Assembly (NCBI GenBank): GCA_948579355.1
Contig: CAPAOV010000006.1
Coordinates: 70,135-134,134 of the forward strand
DNA: 64,000 nt
Source of the DNA: an uncultured Eubacterium sp.
GTDB lineage: Bacteria > Bacillota > Clostridia > Lachnospirales > Lachnospiraceae
Direction: 5' to 3'
Of this stretch, positions 17,104-26,573 are shown piece by piece. The notes beneath the pieces were generated by a model. That model did not search any database. It was not told where the DNA came from and was given only the letters and a program-made list of their open reading frames with translations. Each line of letters opens with the position of its first letter. Positions within the stretch are counted from its first letter, which is position 1. A program made the translations under genes and the position numbers.

Positions 17104-18051
17104 TTGGAGGTAGAAAATACATTGTCGAAAAAGATTGATACGGCAGGGCAGAATGCGTCATATGATGCGTATTGCCGGAATCTTTTAGTAAACAAACAGA
17201 TTTTAGCCCGTATTTTGAAGACGTGTGTGAAAGAATTTCACGATTGTCCGATAAAAGATATTGAAGAAAAATATATCAAAGGGACACCGAAAGTACATGA
17301 AGTTGCTATACACAGGGATGAAACAGCGGAGTTTATTGACGGGATGGGCAAAGAAGATGTTGGTATGAAAGAAAAACCGATAACATATGACATTTTTTTT
17401 CGGGTGCTGTCCCCGAAAGACGATGAAATGATTCAGATGATTATTAATGTGGAAAGCCAGAAGGATTTTTACCCCGGATATCCGCTTATTAAACGGGGCA
17501 TATATTATTGCAGCAGAATGATTTCCAGCCAGTATGGAACGGAAATGCCGGATTCGTGTTATGAGAAGCTGAAAAAGGTTTACAGTATCTGGATATGTTC
17601 AAATCCGCCTAAGTACCGTAAAAATACGATTACCGCTTATTCCATGAATGAGCAAAATCTTGTTGGCAATGTGACAGAGAAAGAAGAAAACTATGATATG
17701 CTTACGGTTCTTACCGTCTGTCTCGGAGGTTTTGGTGATGAAAATTATGAGGGGATTTTGAGAATGCTGGATGTTCTCCTGTCAGACCGGATATTGCCGG
17801 AAGAAAAGAAAAAGATATTAAAAAATGAGTTTGATATTGCGATGACAAAAACAATGGAAAGAGAGGCGATGGAAATGTGTAATCTTTCACAGGGAATAGT
17901 AGATAGGACAATTATTACGGATATTCTGAATCTGATGGATAGTTTGGGATTATCTGAGGAAGAATGTATGAATGCATTAAAAGTGCCAGAGGAACATCGG
18001 GAACTATATCATATGATGTTACAGGACAGAATGGAAGTCAGTCATGTATAA
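17104..18051 (+). CDS. Rpn/PD-(D/E)XK nuclease family protein, intact copy
   Basis: A 315-residue protein of the Rpn (recombination-promoting nuclease) type, often called PD-(D/E)XK transposase-related. The likely catalytic core is YDIFFRVLSPKDD followed by NVESQKD (residues about 97-124), giving the D...ExQ pattern, and then YPLIKRGIYYCSRMI. The C-terminus is helical, as in the family. The start is TTG 17104 behind GGGGGGAG (17091-17098). A shortened second copy follows at 18265, including the same upstream 70 bp. Rpn proteins cut DNA and promote RecA-independent recombination; this one may be domesticated or selfish. Confidence 0.75.
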   Translation: MEVENTLSKKIDTAGQNASYDAYCRNLLVNKQILARILKTCVKEFHDCPIKDIEEKYIKGTPKVHEVAIHRDETAEFIDGMGKEDVGMKEKPITYDIFFRVLSPKDDEMIQMIINVESQKDFYPGYPLIKRGIYYCSRMISSQYGTEMPDSCYEKLKKVYSIWICSNPPKYRKNTITAYSMNEQNLVGNVTEKEENYDMLTVLTVCLGGFGDENYEGILRMLDVLLSDRILPEEKKKILKNEFDIAMTKTMEREAMEMCNLSQGIVDRTIITDILNLMDSLGLSEEECMNALKVPEEHRELYHMMLQDRMEVSHV

Positions 18052-18068
18052 TGTAAAATTTGTAAGGA

Positions 18069-18096
18069 CTCCAAACTCACGGATTTGAGTTTGGAG
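18069..18096 (+). terminator. Hairpin after the first Rpn gene
   Basis: CTCCAAACTCA (18069-18079) and TGAGTTTGGAG (18086-18096) form an 11-bp perfect stem with a 6-nt loop. It has no T-run, but the same structure after the second copy is followed by TTTT, so it is probably a weakened terminator. Confidence 0.5.
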
Positions 18097-18264
18097 ACGT
18101 TGTACTAGTTATATTAAGATAATGAAGCCAGAATATCCGCTGCTCCGAATGACAAATGATTAAGCGCCTGTCCTAATCCCCATAGGAATCACCAGTAAAG
18201 CTTCAGTGGATATTTTTCAATTGCTATGCTATGATAAAGCTAAGGAATGTAAGGGGGGAGACTA

Positions 18265-18946
18265 TTGGAGGTAGAAAATACATTGTCGAAAAAGATTGAT
18301 ACGGCAGGGCAGAATGCGTCATATGATGCGTATTGCCGGAATTTTTTAGTAAACAGACAGATTTTACCCCGGATATCCGCTTATTAAACGGGGCATATAT
18401 TATTGTAGCAGAATGATTTCCAGCCAGTATGGAACGGAAATGCCGGATTCGTGTTATGAGAAGCTGAAAAAGGTTTACAGTATCTGGATATGTTCAAATC
18501 CGCCTAAGTACCGTAAAAATACGATTACCGCTTATTCCATGAATGAGCAAAATCTTGTTGGCAATGTGACAGAGAAAGAAGAAAACTATGATATGCTTAC
18601 GGTTCTTACCGTCTGTCTCGGAGGTTTTGGTGATGAAAATTATGAGGGGATTTTGAGAATGCTGGATGTTCTCCTGTCAGACCGGATATTGCCGGAAGAA
18701 AAGAAAAAGATATTAAAAAATGAGTTTGATATTGCGATGACAAAAACAATGGAAAGAGAGGCGATGGAAATGTGTAATCTTTCACAGGGAATCGTAGATA
18801 GGACTACAATCAATTATATTATTAGTATGATGAAAAATTTGAACTTATCAGAGAAAGAATGTATGGAGGCGCTAGATATTCCAGAAGAACATCGGGAACT
18901 ATACCATATGATGTTACAGGACAAAATGGAAATCAGTCATGTATAA
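18265..18946 (+). pseudogene. Second Rpn-family copy with a 256-bp internal deletion and frameshift
   Basis: This is a near-identical repeat of the gene at 17104, starting at TTG 18265 with the same GGGGGGAG leader. Relative to copy 1 the bases corresponding to 17216-17471 are missing; the joint lies at a short shared run (ATTTTA), as in replication-slippage or short-homology deletion. The loss removes the catalytic D...ExQ region and shifts the frame. A 177-codon ORF (18413-18946) covers the rest. The last stretch (about 18800-18890) differs markedly from copy 1 while the sequence before it is almost identical, which suggests recombination with a third allele. Probably non-functional as a nuclease. 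Confidence 0.85.
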
Positions 18947-18961
18947 TGTAAAATCTGCAGA

Positions 18962-18998
18962 GACTCCGGACTCATGGATTTGAGTCTGGGGTCTTTTA
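18962..18998 (+). terminator. Terminator after the second Rpn copy
   Basis: GACTCCGGACTCA (18962-18974) pairs with TGAGTCTGGGGTC (18981-18993), including wobble pairs, and is followed by TTTT. It matches the hairpin after copy 1, so the duplicated unit included its terminator. Confidence 0.65.
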
Positions 18999-19047
18999 CT
19001 ATTTATATAAGATAATGAAGACAGAAAGACAGGAATTTATTTGGATA

Positions 19048-19076
19048 TTTACTTGATTTCCCAACTATGGTACAAT
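19048..19076 (+). promoter_or_regulatory. Probable vegetative promoter of the AI-2E-family transporter gene
   Basis: TTTACT (19048-19053), a 17-bp spacer and TACAAT (19071-19076) resemble the sigma-A consensus. The gene start is 41 bp further on. Confidence 0.5.
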
Positions 19077-19117
19077 AAAAGCAAATTTGATTGTTTTTGG
19101 AAAGTGGGGGAAATTGT

Positions 19118-20359
19118 GTGAAGCGTCCGGAAAAAAAGCTTGAGAAGTATTGGTACGCCGGTGTTACAGGTTTCTGCGTCATTGCGGCGGCAGTAATTGT
19201 GTATACGATTTTTAATAATTTAAGTGGGTTGGGAAGTGTGCTGTCTGCGGTTAATTCAGCGTTGCTGCCGGTATATATCGGTGTAATCGTAGCTTATCTT
19301 CTCAGCCCTCTTGTCAATAAAATGGACCAGTATGTTTTCATTCCTCTGTGGCAGAAGATATATAAGGAAAAGAAAACGAAAGCAAAGGGAGTGGCGAGAG
19401 GCTGTTCGGTTTTTACCGTTCTCGTGCTCACTCTTTTTGTCATATTTGGTTTGCTGATGCTCGTTGTTCCCGAGATTACGAATAGTGTATCGAGCCTGAT
19501 ACGCAACATGCCGGGGTATTACAAAAATGTAATTGACTGGGGCAATCATATGTTCCGCTCCAATCCGAAGTTTGCCGAGTATTACACGCAATTTTCCGGC
19601 GTCCTTTATGAAAAACTGCTCACATGGCTGCAAAATGATTTGCTGCCGAATAGCAATAAACTGCTGACGATATTGACGGACGGGGTAGTGAATGCCGCCA
19701 GTGTATTGATGAATGTGTTTATCGGACTGATTGTGTCCATTTATCTGATGGGAAGCAAAGAAAATTTTTGTGCGCAGTTAAAGAAGCTGATGTATGCATT
19801 TCTGCCGACCAAACGGGTAAAACGTGCGTTGAGCGTGTTAGGGGAGACGCATACGATATTTGCCAAATTTATAAGCGGAAAGATAATCGATTCGCTTGTT
19901 GTCGGCATACTGACTTTTATTATTATGAATATTGCCGGGATTCCCTACACGGTTTTGATTAGCGTATTGATTGGCGTCACCAACATTATACCGTTCTTTG
20001 GACAGTATATCGGTATCGTGCCAAGCGCGGTGCTGGTTTTTATCGCCAGTCCCTCCAAGGGGATTCTGTTTCTGGTACTGATTATCATTCTCATGCAGTT
20101 TGACGGGAATGTTTTGGGGCCGAAGATTTTAGGGGACTCCATCGGCTTAGGCAGTTTTTGGATTTTGTTTTCCATTCTATTTTTCGGCTCGCTTTTCGGG
20201 CTGTTGGGAATGATTTGCGCAGTGCCGGTTTTTGCGGTTATTTATCGCATTACCAAACGCTGGTGCGCCTTGCGGCTGGCAAAGAAAGATATGCCGACAG
20301 AGACTGCCTGTTATCGTGTTCCGCATAACGTGGCGGAAGAAATGGAAGAGAGGGAATAA
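19118..20359 (+). CDS. AI-2E family (PerM-type) transporter
   Basis: A 413-residue membrane protein with about eight hydrophobic helices. The layout is that of the AI-2E/PerM family: two N-terminal helices, a soluble middle (about 125-215), then the GKIIDSLVVG and GVTNIIPFFGQYIG segments (about 245-305) and a closing helix set ending SIGLGSFWILF. Family members export small molecules or ions; the substrate here is unknown. I use GTG 19118, with GGGGG (19106-19110) at 7-nt spacing, rather than the TTG at 19091. The next gene, an efflux adaptor, starts 19 nt later, so they may be co-transcribed. Confidence 0.85.
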   Translation: MKRPEKKLEKYWYAGVTGFCVIAAAVIVYTIFNNLSGLGSVLSAVNSALLPVYIGVIVAYLLSPLVNKMDQYVFIPLWQKIYKEKKTKAKGVARGCSVFTVLVLTLFVIFGLLMLVVPEITNSVSSLIRNMPGYYKNVIDWGNHMFRSNPKFAEYYTQFSGVLYEKLLTWLQNDLLPNSNKLLTILTDGVVNAASVLMNVFIGLIVSIYLMGSKENFCAQLKKLMYAFLPTKRVKRALSVLGETHTIFAKFISGKIIDSLVVGILTFIIMNIAGIPYTVLISVLIGVTNIIPFFGQYIGIVPSAVLVFIASPSKGILFLVLIIILMQFDGNVLGPKILGDSIGLGSFWILFSILFFGSLFGLLGMICAVPVFAVIYRITKRWCALRLAKKDMPTETACYRVPHNVAEEMEERE

Positions 20360-20378
20360 GAGAGAAAGGATGACGAAG

Positions 20379-21404
20379 ATGAGAAAGGCTTACATAATTC
20401 TTGGCGCGGCCCTGATGTCCGGTGTTGTGTGTAACGGATGCGGTATCTTACCGACCGAAGAAGAATTTGGAGTGGCTCCGGTCGTGCAGGAATACGAGGG
20501 CAGCAACTACAATAAATACACGGTTGTAAGAGGCGATATGACACAAAAAGAATCCATTTCCGTCTCCTATCAGGGGACGAGGGAAGTGGAGATAACCGGC
20601 AGCGACGGGCAGATTAAGAAAGTGTGTGTGCAAAAAGGACAGAAAGTGAAAGCCGGAACGGTGCTTGTGCAGGAATATTCCGAGGATGCCGAGGAGCAGT
20701 TAAATGAAGATAAGCGCCAGATTAAAAGCCTGCAATTACAGATTAAGCAGGCAAAGGAAATGAAAGAACGTGAGTTGCAGCAATTGACGCGGACGGGAGG
20801 GTCAAAAGAGGAAAAAGAAAATGTCCGTACCCAGTTCGATGCCCAAATAAAAAATTGCCAATCCAATATTCAGTTGACGCAGCTGGATATGAAAGAGGCG
20901 CAGGAGACAATTGCGGAAGCGGTCATTACTTCCGAAGTGGAGGGGACGGTGACAAAGGCGGACCACTCCTTTGACGGAGGATATGCCGGCAGTGACAATG
21001 TGCTCGTTAAAGTGCAGGGAGAGAAGAAAAACCGCTTTGTCTGCAAGACCAAATATGCCGGGCATTTTCGCGACGGACAGGAAGTTTTCGTCACCATAGG
21101 AGGAAGCCGGTATAAAGCGGCAGTAAAGAAAGTTTCTTCTGAAAAATTGTATCTGTATCCGAAAAACGCCTCTTCACTTCAACACGGGGCTGTCGGCACC
21201 GTGGATTTGATTTTAAAGGAAAAGAAAGATGTTCTCTCGCTTCCGCTGGCGCTTGTCTATGATATGGGAGGGAAAAAGGTTGTCTATATGGAGGGCAAGA
21301 ACGGAGTAAAGGAAACGAGAGAAGTTACGCTGGGAGAAACAATCAACAACATGGTCGAAGTTACAGGCGGTTTACAGGAAAATGAACAGATTATTACCAA
21401 TTAG
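20379..21404 (+). CDS. Efflux adaptor lipoprotein (HlyD/MacA-like), first of three
   Basis: A 341-residue extracytoplasmic adaptor. The N-terminus is a signal peptide ending in a Cys (MRKAYIILGAALMSGVVCNGC), so it is probably a lipoprotein. It has half-lipoyl segments on both sides of a coiled coil (about 97-160, Glu/Gln/Lys rich), followed by a beta-barrel part and a membrane-proximal end with NNMVEVTGGL. Such proteins link to MacB-type ABC permeases. ATG 20379 is preferred because AAAGGA (20365-20370) fits it at 8 nt. The gene is the first of a run of three adaptors, one permease and two ATPases. Confidence 0.8.
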   Translation: MRKAYIILGAALMSGVVCNGCGILPTEEEFGVAPVVQEYEGSNYNKYTVVRGDMTQKESISVSYQGTREVEITGSDGQIKKVCVQKGQKVKAGTVLVQEYSEDAEEQLNEDKRQIKSLQLQIKQAKEMKERELQQLTRTGGSKEEKENVRTQFDAQIKNCQSNIQLTQLDMKEAQETIAEAVITSEVEGTVTKADHSFDGGYAGSDNVLVKVQGEKKNRFVCKTKYAGHFRDGQEVFVTIGGSRYKAAVKKVSSEKLYLYPKNASSLQHGAVGTVDLILKEKKDVLSLPLALVYDMGGKKVVYMEGKNGVKETREVTLGETINNMVEVTGGLQENEQIITN

Positions 21405-21426
21405 TCAAAGGATGGGAGGTATCGAT

Positions 21427-22572
21427 TTGAAGAAGCAGAAGAAGTGGCGGAAAAGTTTGAATTGCCGGACGATATCCCTTGTTTTGGCAATGGGGATGCT
21501 GGCGGCAGCGTGTGCCGGGTGCGGGAGCAAAGAGCAGCCGCAGAATGTACCTGATTTAGTGGAGCCGGTCGGGGTTGACGTGGATACGGCGGTTGTTACG
21601 AAAATGGAATTGAGCAGTATGTGTTCCTATCAGGGTGAAGTCGTTCCGGATATGAAAGGAATGTATTTTTTAAATTCGGGGCAGGTCGCTTCGGTGGAAG
21701 TAAATATAGGCGACAAAGTTAAGAAAGGGCAGTTACTGGCGACTTTGAAAGGCGCCGATACGACGGTAAAAGACTTGCAAAAAGATTTGCTTGATATGCG
21801 GCAGGAAAATGAAGAGCTGAATGCGTCGGCAAAGAATACGATTAAGCAGATGAAAGAGGAATACAGACAGTTGTTGAAAAAGCGCAATAAGGCGCAGACG
21901 AAAAAGGAAAAGGCGGCGTTTGACAAACAGAAAATCGCCCAGGAAGAGAACATTAAGACAGAAGAGCTGAAACTGAAGCATCAAAAGGAATTACAGGCCT
22001 CCATAGTTTCTGAGTTGAATGAGGATTTAGCCAAAGCGAAAAAGAAGACAAAATGGGATAAATTGTATTCGGATATCAGCGGCGAGGTAATCAATAAAAC
22101 CATTTCGGCGGGCGATTTTGTCAGTGGCGGCGGTGTGGTTTTCACACTGGCGAACATGGAAAAGACGAGAATCCGCACCGAGTATATAGGGAGTTCCGTT
22201 TTAAAAAAGGCAAGCAGTTACCATGCCATGATAAATGGAAAAAGATACGAAGTGACGGCAGAAGAGCAGAATATTTCCCAATACGATATTGAGATGGGGA
22301 ATTTTCCGGCGAGTACATATTTTGATTACAAAAGTGGTGTACACGCACAAGTTGGAGACTCGGTTTCGATTGATTTGTACAACAATGAGACAGACGATGC
22401 GCTTGTAGTACCATCGAATGCCGTGTACAAAACAAAGGGGAGCTATTATGTGTATCGCATGGAGGGCGGAGCAAAAAAGAGGGTGAACGTGACTACAGGT
22501 ACGGTGACAGATGCGTATACCCAAATTTTGTCAGGAGTAAAGGAGGGGGATGTTGTCTATGTACAGGATTAA
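21427..22572 (+). CDS. Efflux adaptor lipoprotein (HlyD/MacA-like), second of three
   Basis: A 381-residue paralogue of the preceding gene. Its signal peptide ends LAAACAGCGS, a lipobox. GQVASVEVNIGDKVKKGQLL is the first lipoyl half, the coiled coil spans about residues 115-205, and DISGEVINKTISAGDFVSGG is the second half. The start is TTG 21427 with GGGAGG (21414-21419) at 7 nt; the ATG at 21412 overlaps that site. The end overlaps the next adaptor gene by 23 nt, so the three should be translated together. Substrate unknown. Confidence 0.8.
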   Translation: MKKQKKWRKSLNCRTISLVLAMGMLAAACAGCGSKEQPQNVPDLVEPVGVDVDTAVVTKMELSSMCSYQGEVVPDMKGMYFLNSGQVASVEVNIGDKVKKGQLLATLKGADTTVKDLQKDLLDMRQENEELNASAKNTIKQMKEEYRQLLKKRNKAQTKKEKAAFDKQKIAQEENIKTEELKLKHQKELQASIVSELNEDLAKAKKKTKWDKLYSDISGEVINKTISAGDFVSGGGVVFTLANMEKTRIRTEYIGSSVLKKASSYHAMINGKRYEVTAEEQNISQYDIEMGNFPASTYFDYKSGVHAQVGDSVSIDLYNNETDDALVVPSNAVYKTKGSYYVYRMEGGAKKRVNVTTGTVTDAYTQILSGVKEGDVVYVQD

Positions 22573-23710
22573 GAGACTGGCAATATTTCTTATCTGTGCG
22601 TTTTTGCTGACCGCCTGCAAAGAGGAACAGCCAAAGTCAGAGGTTTTGTTATATAAGGCAGATAAGAGCGGAAAAGAAAAAGAGCATTATAAGACGACAA
22701 CGGTGAAAAAGGATACCTATGAAGAGAAGATTACGACGACGGGTTCTCTGTACTATCAGGATGAGAAAGCGGTTGCCATCAATGAGTCCCGCGCCTATTT
22801 AGATAAAATTTGTGTAAAGGATAACCAGAAAGTGAAAAAGGGAGATACTCTGGCAATCTATCATGTCAAATATTCGGATACGACGATGCAGAAGAAGAAA
22901 CTGGAAGTGGAGCAGGCCAGAGCCGAATATGACAGCAATTTAAAGAGTAAGAGAAATGAAGTGCTGGAAAAGCAGCGTTTCATCAAAAATCTGACAAACG
23001 CTTCCGAAAAAAAGATTGCCAAAATACAGCTTCAGCATTTGCAGCAGGAATATGCAGATATGAAAAAGAAAGCAAAAGCAATTGAGAAGCAGGAAAAAGA
23101 TTATCAGGAGCTGCTGCAGAAGCGGAAAAGAGCCGTTCTCGTATCAAAATACGACGGTACGGCAGGAGAGGTTGTTTCGGCTGGCGAATACAAAGGAGAG
23201 ACGGTGACGGGAGATACGCTGATGGTTATCCGCGATGAGAAGAATTTTCTCATACAGGCGGAAGACGGCGAGGGGATGCGTTATAATATGACAGTTACCA
23301 TTGGTTTAGGAAGTACGTCCGACGATATTGTGCACCGCATAAAAGGAAAGGTCATATCTACCGATAACCTGTTTGACGTCGATGTGCAGCAGAATGAGAA
23401 CTCCGAAAATAGCATGGATACATCCGCGCAACTGATACAGATTTCAGAGGCGGATAGGAAGAAGTATGAATTTGATAAGTATAATCTATTTATTTCCGGC
23501 AGCCGTTTAAAAGTGGAAGATGCTCTTATCGTGGATGCTTCTGCCGTATATGAAGAGGAGAAAAATGATGAGACGAAGTTATACGTCTATGTCGTGGAAA
23601 AGGGGAAGCTTCATAAGCGTTACATAGTGAGCAACTACAGACAGGAAAAATACTTTTTAGTAAATCAGGGATTGCAAGAGGGCCAGACGCTGGCGATTTT
23701 GTCCAAATAA
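22550..23710 (+). CDS. Efflux adaptor lipoprotein (HlyD/MacA-like), third of three
   Basis: A 386-residue adaptor with a clear lipoprotein signal, FLICAFLLTAC, where the Cys is near residue 23. A short lipoyl-like half (DKICVKDNQKVKKGDTLA), a coiled coil (about 112-195) and the returning half (YDGTAGEVVSAGEY) follow. The start is uncertain: ATG 22550 lies very close to AGGAGGGGG (22541-22549), ATG 22559 is 12 nt away, and TTG 22553 is also possible. It is followed after 18 nt by the permease gene. Confidence 0.78.
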   Translation: MLSMYRIKRLAIFLICAFLLTACKEEQPKSEVLLYKADKSGKEKEHYKTTTVKKDTYEEKITTTGSLYYQDEKAVAINESRAYLDKICVKDNQKVKKGDTLAIYHVKYSDTTMQKKKLEVEQARAEYDSNLKSKRNEVLEKQRFIKNLTNASEKKIAKIQLQHLQQEYADMKKKAKAIEKQEKDYQELLQKRKRAVLVSKYDGTAGEVVSAGEYKGETVTGDTLMVIRDEKNFLIQAEDGEGMRYNMTVTIGLGSTSDDIVHRIKGKVISTDNLFDVDVQQNENSENSMDTSAQLIQISEADRKKYEFDKYNLFISGSRLKVEDALIVDASAVYEEEKNDETKLYVYVVEKGKLHKRYIVSNYRQEKYFLVNQGLQEGQTLAILSK

Positions 23711-23728
23711 GAAAGGAGAGGTAAAATA

Positions 23729-26563
23729 ATGTTACGATTTATAAAACAAAAGCTTCTCCATAAGAAGTGGATGGTTATTAGTTTGCTCATAGGAAATCTG
23801 CTACTCATTGCAATTGCCTGCAGTAATCCGATGTATCAGGGAGCGGCATTACAGAAAACGCTTTCCTCAAAACTGGCAAATTATATTCAGAGCGAAAATG
23901 ACAATCCGGGCGTTCTCAGCTTCACGGCCAATCTGAAAGGGCAGAAAGGACAGGCAGAAGAGTATGAGAAGCTGAGTGAGATGGCGGAGACGGCGGCAGA
24001 GAGGCTGAATATCGTGCAGACTCATCTGATTAAGCAGCATACATCATCGAAGACGCGGGGGTACTATATCGGAAACCGGAAGAAAGATTTGATGTCCCGA
24101 ACGCTTCGTCTCATATCAATGTCGGAGATGGAGAAACATCTGACGATGATGTCCGGTGAGATGTATGAGGATAAAATTGCGGAAGACGGCTGTTTAGAAG
24201 CGATTGTCAGTCAGAAGTCGATGACAAAGCTGGATTTAATTGTGGGCGATGTGTTAGAGCTCAATAAATTTCAGGACGCACAGGGAAAGCCGATAAAAGT
24301 GCGGATTACCGGTGTTTTCAGCAACAGCAGTCAGGAAGATTCGTATTGGGTGCAGTCGCCGTCGGATTATTATATGGAGTTGTTTATCTCGCCAAAGATT
24401 TTCGAGGACAATTTTGTCAATTTGAAAAAGCAAAATTTCGTGATGACGACAAATTGGAAAGTAATCTTTGATTATAACCAACTCACGGCCGCACAGATAA
24501 ATCAGCTTGTAGACGATACTGAGGAAATGCTGGAGGAGACTTCCGGAAGTTATAACGCCAGTTTGGAAGAACCGGCCTATCTTGCCGTCTTGCAGGAGTA
24601 TCAGACAGCGGCAAAAAAAGTAACGACTACGCTGTTAATCTTACAAATTCCCGTCCTTGCCCTGCTGCTGGCATTTATCTTTATGATTTCCCGACAGATG
24701 CTTGATTTGGAGCAGAATGAGATTGCCTTGTTGAAGAGCCGGGGGTCAAGTAAGAGACAGATTATTATCATATATTTTCTCCAGTCTGTCATTTTATCTG
24801 CCATCAGCGCTCTGGCAGGACTGCCATTGGGATATTTTCTGTGCAAGGCGCTCGGCTCTACGAACGGCTTTTTGGAGTTTATCCAGCGCAAGGCGCTTCA
24901 TGTGACGATGAGCGGTTCGGTATTTTTATATATGCTGGGAGCTATGGCGGTGTCGATTGCCTTTATGGTTCTTCCGGTATTTCGTGATGCCAACGTCACA
25001 ATCGTAAATGTGAAGAGAAAGAAAGGCAGAAAGGCCAAAAATATTTTGCAGCGCGTGTATATGGACGTCATACTTTTACTCGTATCGTTATACGGGCTGT
25101 ACAGTTTTTCACAGCGGAAAGATACGTTGATGACACAGATGTTAGAGGGCGAACCGCTTGACCCGTTTTTGTTTATCTGCTCTTCGCTGTTTATTATCAG
25201 CGCTGCGTTAGTTGCTCTCCGCATTCAGCCGCTGCTTATCCGGCTCGTGTACTTATGCGGCCGCAGGCATTGGAAGCCGGCGTTTTTTGCCTCATTTCTG
25301 CAAATTCTCAGAACAAAGGGAAAGCAGAGTTTTATGATGGTATTTCTGATGTTGACAGTGGCGCTCGGTATTTTTAACGCTACGGTGGCGCGTACGATTT
25401 TATCCAATTCGGAGAGCAATATAAGGTATGATACCGGAGCGGCGCTAGTGCTGCAGGAACAGTGGGAGGACAATTCCATGTTTGTGGCAGACAATCCGGA
25501 TTTGGAATTGACTTATACGGAGCCGGATTTTTCCGTGTATGAGAGCATGAAAGGCGTCAGGCATGCGGCGAAAGTATATCGGGAAGAAGAAATTACGACC
25601 TCTTTTAGTAACAAGGGGGGAGAGAATAACAAAAAGACTTCGCTGATGGCAATCGACACGAAGCAATTTGGGGAGACGGTAAGCGATTTTAATCCGAAAC
25701 TGCTGCCGACACATCTGAATAACTATCTGAACGCGATGGCGTCAGACCCCGACGCCGTACTGCTGAGCAGCAACTTTCATACGAAAGCAGGCGTGAAGCT
25801 CGGCGACAAGATTACATATACGAACAAAGACAAGAAGGATAAAAAGGAAATGACCGGCGTAGTCTACGGTTTTGTCGACTATTTTCCGGGGTATCTGGAG
25901 AGTACGCATGAATTAAATGAAGAGGAAAAACTGGTTACAACCGAAAATTATCTCGTTGTTGCCAATCTGGCTGCCGTGCAGCAGACGTATGGCGTCAGAC
26001 CTTATCAGGTGTGGCTGCAGACGGATGAATCGTCACAGTTTATTTATGATTATGCAAAGAAAAATAATATTCAGTATACGGTATTCGAAGATGTGGCGGC
26101 AAAACTTGTCGATATGAAAAACGACGCCCTGTTTCAGGGAACCAACGGAATACTGACAATGAGTTTCATCGTTATTCTGATTTTGTGCTGTACCGGTTTC
26201 CTGATTTACTGGATTCTGTCGATACGCCAGAGAGAATTGCTTTTTGGAGTTTTTCGGGCTATGGGTATGACAAAGAAAGAAATTATTCAAATGCTGATTA
26301 ACGAGCAGATTTTCAGTTCCGGTGTGTCGATTGTAATGGGGGCGGCTCTGGGAATTTTGGCGTCGCGGCTCTTCGTGCCGCTCGTACAGATTTTCTATGC
26401 GTCTACGGATCAGGCAGTACCGTTGCAGGTAATGTTCCGGACGCTGGATATGATTCGCCTGTTCAGTGTTGTTGCAATTGTGATTATTATATGTATGATT
26501 GTTCTCGGCAAACTGATTAGCAGGATTAATATATCGCAGGCATTGAAACTGGGAGAGGACTAG
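23729..26563 (+). CDS. Large FtsX/MacB-type ABC transporter permease
   Basis: A 944-residue integral membrane protein. One helix near the N-terminus (about 15-35) precedes an extracellular domain. An FtsX helix set follows (about 297-420), then further helices (about 440-510), a second large extracellular domain (about 545-800) and a last FtsX set (about 812-935) with the typical RQRELLFGVFRAMGMTKKEI loop. This double-FtsX layout is common in Firmicutes exporters of lipids, peptides or antimicrobials. It is the only permease in the operon and should work with the two ATPases encoded next. ATG 23729 has GAAAGGAGAGG upstream. Confidence 0.88.
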   Translation: MLRFIKQKLLHKKWMVISLLIGNLLLIAIACSNPMYQGAALQKTLSSKLANYIQSENDNPGVLSFTANLKGQKGQAEEYEKLSEMAETAAERLNIVQTHLIKQHTSSKTRGYYIGNRKKDLMSRTLRLISMSEMEKHLTMMSGEMYEDKIAEDGCLEAIVSQKSMTKLDLIVGDVLELNKFQDAQGKPIKVRITGVFSNSSQEDSYWVQSPSDYYMELFISPKIFEDNFVNLKKQNFVMTTNWKVIFDYNQLTAAQINQLVDDTEEMLEETSGSYNASLEEPAYLAVLQEYQTAAKKVTTTLLILQIPVLALLLAFIFMISRQMLDLEQNEIALLKSRGSSKRQIIIIYFLQSVILSAISALAGLPLGYFLCKALGSTNGFLEFIQRKALHVTMSGSVFLYMLGAMAVSIAFMVLPVFRDANVTIVNVKRKKGRKAKNILQRVYMDVILLLVSLYGLYSFSQRKDTLMTQMLEGEPLDPFLFICSSLFIISAALVALRIQPLLIRLVYLCGRRHWKPAFFASFLQILRTKGKQSFMMVFLMLTVALGIFNATVARTILSNSESNIRYDTGAALVLQEQWEDNSMFVADNPDLELTYTEPDFSVYESMKGVRHAAKVYREEEITTSFSNKGGENNKKTSLMAIDTKQFGETVSDFNPKLLPTHLNNYLNAMASDPDAVLLSSNFHTKAGVKLGDKITYTNKDKKDKKEMTGVVYGFVDYFPGYLESTHELNEEEKLVTTENYLVVANLAAVQQTYGVRPYQVWLQTDESSQFIYDYAKKNNIQYTVFEDVAAKLVDMKNDALFQGTNGILTMSFIVILILCCTGFLIYWILSIRQRELLFGVFRAMGMTKKEIIQMLINEQIFSSGVSIVMGAALGILASRLFVPLVQIFYASTDQAVPLQVMFRTLDMIRLFSVVAIVIIICMIVLGKLISRINISQALKLGED

Positions 26564-26573
26564 GGAGGTAGCG

